A DNA stretch of 64,000 bases, taken from positions 1 through 64,000 of the forward strand of contig BGZK01000723.1 of assembly GCA_005406025.1 (NCBI GenBank), written 5' to 3'. Positions 23,660 through 34,249 of the stretch are shown piece by piece. Numbering within the stretch: the first letter of the stretch is position 1; every line of letters begins with the position of its first letter. Made by a program: the position numbers and the translations under genes. Origin of the DNA: Eumeta japonica (Eukaryota > Arthropoda > Insecta > Lepidoptera > Psychidae). The notes beneath the pieces are model-generated. The model did no database searches and was not told the DNA's origin. It was given only the letters and a program-made list of their open reading frames with translations.

Positions 23660-23935
23660 TCTATCTCCCGCACCGATTGCACTACGGACCCGCCGTCGGT
23701 CCTGATCGCGATCTCGATATCAGCCGTAGTTCGTATCTCTTCTGGAGTCTCGGCTTCTATTCCGATTTTTCCTCCCGGTTTTGATTTCAGTTTTTTTTTA
23801 GGGTCTGCTGCAAATTTTAGTCCAAATGTCACACTCGCTTCTAATACCGAGTCCGCTCTTGGTTTCAATGTCGGTTACGTTCTCGGTTTTTATTCCGGCT
23901 CCGCACTCTGTTCTGATTTTCGATTTCCTTTTAAA
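23660..23935 (-). repeat. Degenerate hexamer-type repeat tract, second copy
   Basis: Same word set and strand sense as 7885-8225: GATCGCGATCTCGATATC, GGAGTCTCGGCTTCTATTCC, GTTCTCGGTTTTTATTCCGG. The 78-codon minus frame across it is a by-product of the low-complexity sequence. Its recurrence shows the tract is part of a dispersed family. Confidence 0.5.
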
Positions 23936-24419
23936 CATTTTCTCACAAAAAAAACAACACCCAAGTGCATACGCCGTTAAGGATCATTGAATAAATTATT
24001 CATTAATCGCTCCTCTTGAGAAGTATTTCTATAAAAAATAAGAGTAGAATATGAAGCTTTTTTGAATGATCACAATTTTTGGAAAGTATTTAATTATTTA
24101 CAACCAATAACCTGGATTCCAGTTTTTAGTTTATATCAATTTTGGTGTGTAAATTAACCTATATATCAACATAGGTTTATACTCTCTTCGTTTACCGTTC
24201 GTTCAGTTGCTTACGTATAAAAATATCTCCCCGTGATTTGACTACGAGATTTAATTGGGAGCGTGTTTTTGATGTTTGACAAATATTTTAAAGGGCAAGT
24301 TGTCTTTTAATAAGAAAGAAATGAACTATGCAAAAATTGTAACAATTACAACTACAATTTTAGAAATGCAAGAATTACTAATTCGTACAATTAATCAAAA
24401 AGAGAAAAACGAAAAAAAA

Positions 24420-24515
24420 TTCACATCTTTTTTGTTTGTTTGTTCTTATATAACGCTTAAACGGCTAAACCAATTATATTGAAACTTTCGCAGCAATCTT
24501 GCACATGCATTAATT
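24420..24515 (+). repeat. Lepidopteran TTTGTTTGTTC module
   Basis: CTTTTTTGTTTGTTTGTTC, then ACGCTTAAACGGCTAAACCA and GAAACTTTCGCAGC. The pattern (pyrimidine run, then a run like 'cgctnaaacggctnaaccaat', then 'gaaacttt') is a widespread repeat motif in moths and butterflies. Related modules occur near 0.8, 33.6, 52.8 and 59.75 kb and inverted near 41.3 kb. A loose purine-rich tract follows at 24750-24840. Confidence 0.45.
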
Positions 24516-24519
24516 ATTT

Positions 24520-25500
24520 TATAAATTATATTGTAATACTGCGACGTTACAATAATTTAGTAACATTGTTCTACTAGTTCGAGGAAGTTATGGCAACACT
24601 GTAGATAAATACATTTTGTCATAACATCACTATACTATTAATGGAATATTGCGCAATATTATACATTTTATAATACGTCATAATTGTATTGAATAATGCA
24701 CCGTAGTATAATATAAAGCACCATAGTGTAATTGTAAGCTATCACGAACCTCAGGATCAGAACTGAGTTTAGATTCGTAATCTGAATTAAAAGTGAAGTC
24801 GAGGACTGAATTGAAACATATCGATTTTAGATCGAAGAGGGTAAAAAATATAGAAGTGTTCAGTCTGTGTCCGACAAAACCACAAGAAAAACCAGTCTCA
24901 TATAAAGACAGAGGAGTGATACGCGTCGATTTGTTAATGATGCATGATTGTTTTTACTTCGGCCTTCGCTTGAAAGTTAACGCTCACCGGTCGACTGGCT
25001 AGTATATTTGATTCCGGGTATTCAATGTAGCGAATGTCCACGATTCATAGAGCAGATAGACGAGCTCGTTTCAAAGTACGACTGCAAGGACACATCGTTG
25101 GGCTTTATGGCTAAAGCACATACTCTTCGTACAGTTCGTTGTAATTTATGTAGCACACGAGAGAAAGGGACAAAAGACGTGAAATAGATACGATACGTAT
25201 GAAGTCTACATCTTTTGTCTTTGTCGCCCGCGAACGTTATCAGTTCTCTCGATCTGGACATTGTATTATATTCTTATATAGCAATTAACGTGGATTGTTT
25301 GCCTTCCACGTCTTAATAGAGCTACGGAGCGTTATTAAATATCAGCACATTATAATGGGAACAATGAGAAACTGGGAACAATATTGAGCTTTTGTGTATA
25401 TAAGGGGAATATGAGACGAAAGCTAGCAATACTATGGATTAATTAATCTGTCCGATTCAAATACATCTCGCAGACTACGTTCGTGGGAAGCCCAAAAGTA
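24520..25500. other. Spacer, no gene recognised
   Basis: Two short frames (plus 24793-25002, minus 25022-25261) lack recognisable content. The stretch 24655-24730 repeats a few CACCGTAG/CACCATAG and TAATA words. Nothing more is supported. Confidence 0.4.
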
Positions 25501-25524
25501 TTTTGTATTTTACATCGTTGGGCG

Positions 25525-25640
25525 GGGCCTCCTATCGGCCACGTGACGCGCCTTTGCTCAAAACACGTGACAGCGTCAATTTCTGTTGCGCGCAATGTAA
25601 TGAATGCAGTGACCGGTATTCAGAATAGATTAATGTAAGT
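25525..25640 (+). promoter_or_regulatory. Twin CACGTGAC E-boxes ahead of a splice-donor string
   Basis: CACGTGAC occurs at 25540-25547 and again at 25564-25571, 24 bp apart, in a GC-rich patch (GGGCGGGGCCTCC at about 25530). CACGTG is the site of bHLH-Zip factors (USF, MITF/TFEB, Myc/Max); the trailing AC fits the USF/TFEB form. A donor-like AAT|GTAAGT follows (GT at 25635-25636). Together they would fit a promoter with a short untranslated first exon on the plus strand, but no downstream coding exon was found. Confidence 0.3.
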
Positions 25641-26042
25641 GCAAAACGGTCAAATACAGTTTGAAGAGTGACGAACGTCTATTGTGATATCCTCTTCGCA
25701 ATTGAAACTGCAATGTGAACACGAACCTATTAATTATCACGCATGTAAAATACGATTCTATAATTTCATTAAATCAAATATAGAGTCGTTAACCGGCTCC
25801 GATTTTAAAACTTTAAGTGAATTAAATATGCAAAGATTGTATTAAACGCATATCTGTGATCTCTGCTTATTCGTGTGAGAAATGTGAACGAGCTTGTATT
25901 GTTTATTTCTGTTATTTTTTTTTGTGTTTAAAATTAAATCCAAACTCGTATTTCTCTCTCAAAGTCGTATTTTTTTTACATATTTTTCTCTAAATTAACT
26001 TTTCGCTATAAATTTTGTAACAATTTTACTTATTTATAAATT

Positions 26043-26700
26043 CAGCGACACCTGGTTAAGTAGGACCAACATAAGTGAGAAACCTCTATTATTGAGAATT
26101 GTAATGAAGCCCCGGCACTTTTTCATCGAATTGCTTCTGTTAATGGGATTTTTGCCGGTTAATGGAAGCTGGTTAAATGTGATTTGATTGCAGAGTTTTT
26201 TCGATGTTTACCTCTATAATTGGGACACTGTAGTTCAATTCACTGCACAAATGAGACAATTTATCAGGTTTCGACACGTTTGTTTACAAGCATTTGGATT
26301 TCTTTCGCACGTATAAGAAATAGAAGAAGACCGTAAAGAGACTTCAGTAAAAATTTCAAAGCATGAGGCAATGTAAGTTTTTGAAACTTTACATGAGTAT
26401 TTGGAGATGTCAAATATTGGTAATTCGAATGAAAGAAATTTTTGATCAAATTTATTCTATAGAGAAACAGGTTTCAGCAACTAGCAATCAAATACAAACA
26501 AACATAATCGATTACTTTAAGTCATAAACTTTACTTAATTGTATTGTTTTTTTTTTCAATAAATACATACATATGTACACTTAATTCATAACATTATAAA
26601 TACAAATTTTTATTAACCTTTCTACCTCTATAAATGGAATAACATTTCGACCTTTATAAGCGGGGCCTTCTGTAAATGAGACAAGCATAATTTTAAACCT
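26043..26700. repeat. Repeated ACCTCTATAA motifs, possible pogo-like element ends
   Basis: AACCTCTATTATTGAGAA (about 26090), TACCTCTATAATTGGGACAC (about 26210), CTACCTCTATAAATGG (about 26624) and CGACCTTTATAAGCGGGG (about 26650) are variants of one motif resembling the repeated subterminal motifs of pogo/Tigger-like DNA transposons. A similar string, TTACCTCTATCCTTCATAAG, lies near 44870. No transposase is visible. Confidence 0.3.
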
Positions 26701-26704
26701 AATT

Positions 26705-27615
26705 GGAAAACTGGATAAATGAAAACCTATTTAAATAGTACAAAATTCTTGATCCCTTGAGATCCCAATTGATCACTCTATTAATCGTTGGGAGCTAGAA
26801 GTTGAAATAGCTTTATAAATTTCAATATAACTCCTTTAATATACTTTTAATGATTTATATTCAAGTTATTTTTAATTTAAAAATAATATTGAATAAAAAA
26901 ATATTCCTTGTAATTAATATTTGACATACTGTATTAACCCTAGCGATTTCGAAAAATATATTTGAAAATAAAGGCCCAATTTGAAGACCATTTTCCATAT
27001 ATGTTTCAAAGTTTTACCATATCGATTATGATGAAAGAAACTTTTGAACTAAAACCACTCTTCTATATTATAGATATTGAACAAGTAAAGTGATAAGTCT
27101 TTGTCAATGTCAAGTTACATCACGACTCAGGACAACTTCAAAGGTGCAAAATGGATTTTTTGTCAGGCTTTTTCGACAAGGTCGCGCCGGGAGGTCGATA
27201 CCTGTTTCAGTGTGCTACAAAAAAAAGTTATACGAATAAACGATCGATTTCTTCGTCTCGTCGAACGCAGGTCTGATAATTCGTGTAACTTCGTAAAAGA
27301 ATTTAAAAAGATGACTAGGAATCCACCTTTTCAATTTTAGTAGTGCACATTACACTGGGGTACGAACGCATACCCTGTCATATTCATCGTCATACTCGCA
27401 CTTTAAAATGTAGTGTTGCCAGCAAGCAGCGAAAAATCCAAAAAATAATTAGAATATTTTTCTATTGTGTACACGTTAATTCGCGGAAACCCATGATTAG
27501 ACGCTCTCCAACGATATTTAGTAAAGATGCACCATGCAACCCGCCGCCGACCTTCAATACTTCAATGACCTTCTTTCACTACGAATTCTCATCCAACGAA
27601 TCTGTCAATACTCGC
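26705..27615. other. Spacer, no gene recognised
   Basis: Plus frames 27101-27340 (79 codons) and 27343-27651 (102 codons) have no recognisable domain; the second runs into the repeat at 27616. Confidence 0.4.
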
Positions 27616-27724
27616 GAATCAATATTCAATCCGATGGGTGAGGATTCTTAGTAGAAGAACAGATTCGAGGGTCAGCGGTGGGTTGCATGTTGCTTGTCAC
27701 GACACGTCGCAGGCAAGCGTCTAA
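27616..27724 (+). repeat. Dispersed repeat (about 105 bp), copy 1
   Basis: AATCAATATTCAATCCGATG, GAAGAACAGATTCGAGGGTC and GCGGTGGGTTGCATGTTGC, then GCAGGCAAGCGTCTA. The same words occur in the same order and orientation at 47080-47190. Roughly three quarters of positions agree by eye. Not coding; family unknown. Confidence 0.65.
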
Positions 27725-29570
27725 TCGATTTCGTTATTTTTGACCTATCCCAGCTTTAATGTCTGTATTATTCGGTATATCTAATCGATGTTTGTATTTC
27801 ATCACGAAACAAAACATTTTCATTATCAGCCGACGCTTAAGTTAGAAGTAAACGTTAAGTTAAAGTTTGCTTTGAGTGAAGTCAGTGGGTCGTCAGTATT
27901 ATCAATACTAACTTTACATATTTCTATTACATTTTATCAATGATTAATTTCGATGTATGGGTCATATACGGATTCGATTCGCGATCTTTTTTTCACGCAC
28001 ATTACTTATTACCCATTATCAGTTCTATCTTTACCCTTTTCCAAATTTAAAATTTTCTTTCGCTCTCGCTCTCACTCTTCCTCACTTTCTCTCTACAAGC
28101 AAAGCGAGCAAAGATAATCATTAATAGCGTCTATTATTTCACTTGACTAACTTGTATCTGATGTGACTATGAATTCTATTAGATATCAAATTTTACAAAA
28201 TTAAAGCAATTTTCTATTAGATTCGAAGATACAGCAATTTTTATTTTATAGGAAGATGTGTCTTATCAGTACACCAATTTTATTAAAATGAATTCAACCG
28301 TTGTTGAGTATTATAAAACGTACATAGAAAAAGTCGGACAAGTAAACGTGCTACTTTAGCTAGTGTTTCGCTCAAAATCTAAGCTATCCGTGTGCTAAAT
28401 TTTATGAAAATCCGTCAAGCTGCTCATAATTAAAAATGTAAAAGACACTCAAAAATATCAATATCATCAATAACAATATTATCTTCATGCACATCGTCCG
28501 ACCGAACACCAAATCGAGGATGTAAGTGGTGCTCAACTAACAAATGGATTTGCCCGCTGAATACTCGTTTATGCCTAGAGTTTGAATCCATAAACGTTCG
28601 TAGAGCGCTCGAATTGTAACCGCGTAGAAACCGCACACAATCGGAGGCGTTCACCGAACCACGGGCGAGTGTAACGTGACAGGAGAAAGTGCATAATTAG
28701 CGGTGATTAAGTTAACGCGTCGCGGACCTAAAGTTGAGTGACCCTTTATCTTAAGCCGAGAGCGCTTTCGTCGTCGGAAAAGTTTACCCTTTATCGGTCA
28801 TCGGAATTTGGTATTCGAGGGCCCTTATCTACTATGCACTCTATTTTCGTTTGTCGGCAAAAACAGCGAAATAGGGGATTTTTTTCGATTACCAAACATT
28901 ATCGTCATTTTAGGAAAATGATAGCTCAAATAACATTTTTACGAAAAGAAATAATTCAAGAATTTCATGGAAACACTTTTCCAAACAGACGCCACTGGTT
29001 TGTTTGATAAAGCAACTCAATAAAAATCATCCTATGATAAAACTAAATACCTTAAATAAAAATAAAAGTAAATAAAAATAAAAGATATGAATGTTAAGTT
29101 CGTTGTAGACTCGCGGCAACTGTAATAAGCCTTCACAAACATATTCAAGATGTTCACTCTATTCAGCTGTTGTCGCCCATTCTATCTCAGTAAATGTTTC
29201 TTTGTTCGCATTCACACGAGGAACGAGCTCTGTTCTTTGACTCGAAGCTAGTTCCAGATTGAATTTCATTTGAGTAAATAAAATACTCAGAACTCGTATT
29301 TTATACAAGACACATTATGCGCATCGAATTTTTTATTGATTTTCATTTTATTATAAAGTGATTTAAATATTTCAAGATAATAATGAAATAAGTAAAGGTC
29401 AATAATGGCCAAGAATATGTTGCGCAATAAAACGTTTCTTGACTTTCGTTGTCTTATAAATTAAACGTCATGCACGCGGAACTCTCTGATTATCGCACTT
29501 GACCGCTTTGTCTCAATGCCACGACTCTGCCGACTACTTAGTAAAGCACCTGCACACAGGTATAAACAGA
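27725..29570. other. Spacer with a CTCTCGCTCTC tract
   Basis: A pyrimidine tract at about 28060-28096 (CTTTCGCTCTCGCTCTCACT) would on the minus strand be GAGAGCGAGAG, the type of site bound by GAGA factor in flies. The minus frame 28430-28654 (74 codons, GTG start) and plus frame 28738-29007 (89 codons) lack recognisable domains. No gene is supported. Confidence 0.35.
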
Positions 29571-29574
29571 CGCG

Positions 29575-29725
29575 TGCACACACACACACGGCCCGGCCGA
29601 AGTCACAAAAGCGTCGTTCATTTAGGTTAACGAGGCTTCGCAGTCCTTACTTGCTGTGTTTCTAGGTCTCAGTTAGGTATCGCTCCGGCTAATTATACGC
29701 TAATTAGTAGCGTGCGGTGCGACTC
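29575..29725. promoter_or_regulatory. GC-richer patch, possibly regulatory
   Basis: A (CA)n run at about 29577-29589, then CGGCCCGGCCG and, to the right, two ACGCTAATTAGTAGC/GGCTAATTATACGC homeodomain-type core sites (29687-29711). Nothing locates a transcript. Confidence 0.2.
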
Positions 29726-30700
29726 TTGTCCGCTGATCCGTTTGACATCCATCAAGGTCGTATAATTGTGACCGTCAATTTTTTCTCGCGCAATGACGCA
29801 ATAGAGATGATTCTAATCGCCGGTCCGACTGGCCCGTGTTTTTTTCGCGCTCTGAAGATTAATTTGAGCTTTCAACGGTCTCTACCATCGGTTAACGCTA
29901 ATTCTTTATGAATGTTTGACAACAATCAACACGTACTAACACTAGTAGTTACAGAGATAATTATCATTATTATAGGCTTCGTGATTCGTTGAATGAGCCG
30001 CTTTACTTTAATCTTCACATTTTCCTTATAGTCCTAAAATTAACTATATCGGTGTCTGACTTTACTCGCGGCGACTTAATTTTCTATTTTGAGGGAATAC
30101 TCAAGATTGTTTTATAACCAAAATATTATTAGCAAACTATATTCGGACAGTGTGTTATTAGTCGAACGAGTACTCGTCTTTGTACTTGATTATATACGTA
30201 TGCTCTAATCGTCACGCTGCTTCGGGACACGCATCGCCGTACGTCGAACGCGAGTGATACATCATGACCATTTTCGAGATTCTCAAATATTTTATATTTT
30301 CCACTTTCGAACACAGTAACCTTTATCATAAGACACGTGAAGAAAAAGGGATGGTCCGATGCTTAGGAGAGAAACTGCAAGGTTTATTTTTGCATCGCAA
30401 CAAATTATTACCTTTTTTTAACAATCCGTGATACATTGAAATTTCCTATGCAGACAAAATCAAATACGATTAATTTCAATACAATTTCGTATTAATTTTG
30501 TAGACGAATGTAAATTATTCACATTTCTAAAATGACGAGATACAAACAGTATTATGAATTAAGTTACAAAACCTCGTTCATCTATAAAAAAGCTTTAAAT
30601 GTATAAATTAATCTGATGTTTTACCAGACGCGGCATTTCATCATCATCTCGGTATCCGTGATGATACTCGATTTCATAGTTTCCGGCTGATGTATCGAAA
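29726..30700. other. AT-rich spacer
   Basis: No gene or repeat recognised. Confidence 0.4.
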
Positions 30701-30702
30701 CC

Positions 30703-30780
30703 GACCTCGAGGTCAGATGTTATCGAGGTCGTATCAATTTAATTAAAGGTCAAGGGTTTCGCGCGGACCGGGCGGAGGTC
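30703..30780. promoter_or_regulatory. Cluster of AGGTCA-type half-sites
   Basis: GACCTC (30703-30708) and AGGTCA (30710-30715) form a near-abutting inverted pair; further AGGTC (30726), AAAGGTCAAGG (AGGTCA at 30747-30752) and AGGTC (30776) follow. AGGTCA is the core half-site of nuclear receptors. Five in 78 bp is more than expected in AT-rich DNA, but no gene is attached. Confidence 0.25.
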
Positions 30781-30784
30781 GCGC

Positions 30785-31445
30785 GCTTTAGTGTATCGGG
30801 CCTAATGGTTGTAATAGGTTTTTTAAACAAAAAAAAAAATGTTCAGGACTCGTGAATGACTTTGACGATTCTACGACACGAAGGCCAAGGGGAGTAGAAC
30901 AGACGACGAAAGATTGCCGAGATACATTTTCTACGCTATAGAGAATCGTGTTTGCATTTCTCAGTTGACCCTACAAATTGTGTCAGTAAACTCTCTGACT
31001 TGTTACAGACAGGGTCAATATGTTGACTTTACATTTTTGAAAAAGCAGTGCGAAAATAAATTTCAAAGTTTGTTGATAGATAAATAAATTTTAAATTATG
31101 TTGTTGCAGTTTAATAATTTTATCAATTCATCTTGGTATTCTGAAAATTTTAGTAGGCATATTGGCTTAGTTTATTATTGAATATACTAAAGAAGACAGA
31201 AAGACGCGTTTTAAAGGTGAGAGTTATTAAAATATAAATGAAAGAAAAATTGTATAAAAGTAATACAATCGGAACTCAATTAAGAAATTTATTTGCTGCA
31301 AGTCATTTATAAACTATACACGTACAACAGAAAGTTTATGAAACTTTCATTACATAATATTAAATTTGTTGCTACAAAAGTAACATGGAGTAACATGGAA
31401 TAAGATGACACTAACCCCTATGGATTTTATAGTGTTTTTTGTATC
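30785..31445. other. AT-rich spacer
   Basis: No supported feature apart from ordinary A/T runs. Confidence 0.4.
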
Positions 31446-31459
31446 ATTTTATATTTTAA

Positions 31460-31680
31460 ACTTCAGCCGGCTCTACATCTCGACGGCCAGTCTCGGTTCT
31501 GCCGCTTGTGGTTTACGACGGACTTCACACGAAAACCGAAACCGCACGGCCAGCGCACTTCGGTAACTTTCACAGTGCGACATCTATGGCGTCTTACCGT
31601 GGGGCCGCGCCGGCAACATTGAAGTTATTTTTCATTGCACGGTGTGTGCAATTTACGACCTGGGCTCACGCGTGTTCGTC
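31460..31680. repeat. GC-rich block, probably old repeat sequence
   Basis: Contains GCGACATCTATGGCGTC, similar to GCGACATCTA / GCGCCATCT words common in insect dispersed repeats. No frame is open across it. Confidence 0.3.
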
Positions 31681-31837
31681 TTGAAAATAAATTCATAGTT
31701 ATAAACATTTCTGTCAATATTATGCATATGCATAAATATCTAAAATTATTTACGAAAAATATTGACATTCATAGCTTTTAATACGAGAAATAAGAATAAA
31801 TTGGCCGCTCCTCGTTTCCAATTGGAAAAGGTCAGAA

Positions 31838-32184
31838 GTGGTTTGTGATTCAGCTGTGAACGTTGGCATTAAAATTTTTGATGGAATATTGAACTTGCTT
31901 TTAAATGGAGTTGATGGCTCTGCTTGGATTCATTTGAACAACAGCGGGGCGGGCAGTGGGTGGGACAAAATAAGTGATGGAAAAGGGATGGGATGGAGAT
32001 TTGGGACAGTGACAGAAGGCTTGTCAAACTGCTAAAAATTAATTTAATTCTACTTAAATGTGGCGTATTGAATTACAAGAATAAAATGAAAACCGGCAGG
32101 ACGTACAGCGATAACAAACGACGTGAGCCGAAAGAAACTGGCAATGGAGTGGTGCCCAAAGTATGGAAAACAGTATTAAAATAA
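31838..32184 (+). other. Two overlapping short frames, doubtful
   Basis: Frames of 65 and 63 codons (31838-32035, 31993-32184) lie in G-rich sequence just ahead of a SINE-like fragment. They have no domain and may belong to the same retroelement. Confidence 0.15.
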
Positions 32185-32300
32185 TGTAAACTCACGCTTA
32201 TTTCCCAGAAGGGTAGAGAGAGACTATAGATGGAACATCTCACACAATAGAATATTTAAAAAAGAGACTATAGATTTTCACCTGGTGGGATCTTTATGGA
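32185..32300 (+). mobile_element. SINE-like fragment of lepidopteran type
   Basis: ACTCACGCTTATTTCCCAGA followed by AGGGTAGAGAGAGACTATAG matches the general form of a repeat abundant in moths (a 'cttatttcccgnagggtaggcagagactaca' type tail). Only the 3' part is visible. This is one of the better pointers to Lepidoptera. Confidence 0.5.
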
Positions 32301-33594
32301 AAATAATGTCCCAGAAAATCCATGACAAGATTATAATAAGAGGATTTAGAATCTGTGGGGTAGAATATATAAGCGAAGTTGAGAACGAAATTAAAGAAAA
32401 AAGGAGGAAGGAGCTTTCCTTTACGTGTTGTTAAGCTATTGCATAGCACACCGCGAACTTTGAACGCGGCGACCGAATCAAGAAATTCCGTAACGAAAAT
32501 AAAACCTAACACCCACTCCGCCTAACATGTAGCTCGGCCGAGCGTTCGCTTAATGTTATGTATATGGTACACGACTGTACGAAGCTCGGCTGGATCGAGA
32601 CGAGCTGCTCGAAATCGGACGAATACGTAAGCAGCTGTTTGTGAGAAAGTATATAGGTGTATAGGTATCTATCATATCTTTATAATGCCACACTCACCGC
32701 ATGTGCCCCGTAAGTATACATGTATGTATATGTGTATAGATAGGTGTACCTATGTACAACAGTGATTAGCAGTTGCTGGTGAATAGCTATACGCGTAAAA
32801 TTTGTGTATAAAGTGTTTTAAATATGAATAAACAAATTGCATTTATTAATGAAAAAAGTGATGAAAAACTTAAATTAATATATAAAAAAAATACTGCATT
32901 AATTAATAAATAATTATAATTGCGTAAGTTGATAAAAAATGCTATGCAATAGCTTTACCGCGGCAGTTCCCGAGTGCCACAGGTTTTTTTTTTGTATATG
33001 TTTTGTAAGAAAATGACGACAAAGAATTTTTAATGGCTTACATTATCGTTGAGGTTAACTGCTTTTTGTTTCTTTTTTGTTCTTATCATTCGTTGTTGTA
33101 TTTTGTCTGCTTGTATATGACATTGAGAAAATAATTATTTTACGAGTCAATTCAAAATCCTGTCAAATGTCTATTTATTGTCTTTTACAACTTTTTTTTT
33201 AAACGAAGCTTCACAATTTATCATCTAACCTTAATGTAAGAAATATTTATTCACTCAAATAAAACGACAACGTCGAGCAACAAGTTGGGAAGAATAATTT
33301 AGAAGGTTTTAAGTTCATCGCTACAAACTCTGAAGTTCATCTTTACTCCTTATGCCTATAATAAAATATATCAAAGTAATTACATTTCCATAAATAGAAT
33401 CGAAACACCTTGCGAAACTTCGACGGCTACCCAACGTCTCCAGATTCCAGATTTCGTGGAGAAATACCCTTCTTTCATTTATTGGACAAGTCGAGTCGGT
33501 TCAGCGACGGGCGGCTCATTAAAAACGTCCACAAACGAAGCACGAGCGGCGACGGTGGGACTGTCTCATGAACAAATCGCATCATCGACTCGGA

Positions 33595-33780
33595 CTATCT
33601 TATGTCTGTCTATCTGTTCTGTGCACATGCAGCCGGAAGTCGCCGGCGAGCGTCTGTCCTTTTGTCTGTACGTATGTGCGCGCTAATCTCGACAACTGCC
33701 GAACGAATTTGATGATGAGTTTTTATGTTGGGGTCTGTATTTCTCCAGAAAGATTTTTTTGGGTATCATAAAATTGCTCT
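33595..33780 (+). repeat. TGTCTGT module of the dispersed family
   Basis: TTATGTCTGTCTATCTGTTC, a second TTTTGTCTGTACGTATGTGC, then GCTAATCTCGACAACTGCCG and AACGAATTTGATGATGAG: the pattern 'gctaatctc...actgc.gaacgaattt.atga' is the usual lepidopteran module. The two overlapping frames here (33456-33686, 33568-33771) are not genes. Confidence 0.45.
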
Positions 33781-34114
33781 AGTAGTTATAGGAGTTCAAC
33801 AATAACGATGACAGTGATTCGAGTCGACAAAAAAAAAGCGCTGCTCGGTTACTGCATCGACGTGCGCTGGTCCAAGGGTTGAATATTCATTAAACTGTTT
33901 GTGCGGAAGTTTGTTCAACTTTGATTTATAAAAGATCTCCACACGAGCAAAGCCGTAGGCGTGTCGCTGTTCATTTATATTTACGACACGTCATTTAGAA
34001 GCCTGCCAGAGTTTGTACGACCGGCAAATTTTTAAATTCGTAAGGACACTTCTAGAAAACACCCGAAGCAACAAGCGGAGTATAACAAATAAATAACAAA
34101 CTACGAACAAACAA

Positions 34115-34243
34115 ATGTGTCTCCGTGGTATCACACTCGTCGCCAGCGCGTGCGCCGATTCCGCGTGCCCATTGTCCGCCTTATACGAGGTGGCCGTACA
34201 AGGCCTCGGCTACAAGCATCGTCTCCTTTCTGAATATTCTTAG
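34115..34243 (+). CDS. Possible 42-residue small ORF
   Basis: ATG at 34115 to TAG at 34241. The translation starts MCLRGITLVASACADSACPL and is GC-rich at third positions compared with the flanks, which is why it is listed. It has no domain; the hydrophobic stretch is too short and too mixed to call a signal peptide. The same island is largely open on the minus strand too, so it may be part of a repeat or an unrelated exon. Confidence 0.15.
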   Translation: MCLRGITLVASACADSACPLSALYEVAVQGLGYKHRLLSEYS

Positions 34244-34249
34244 GCGTGT

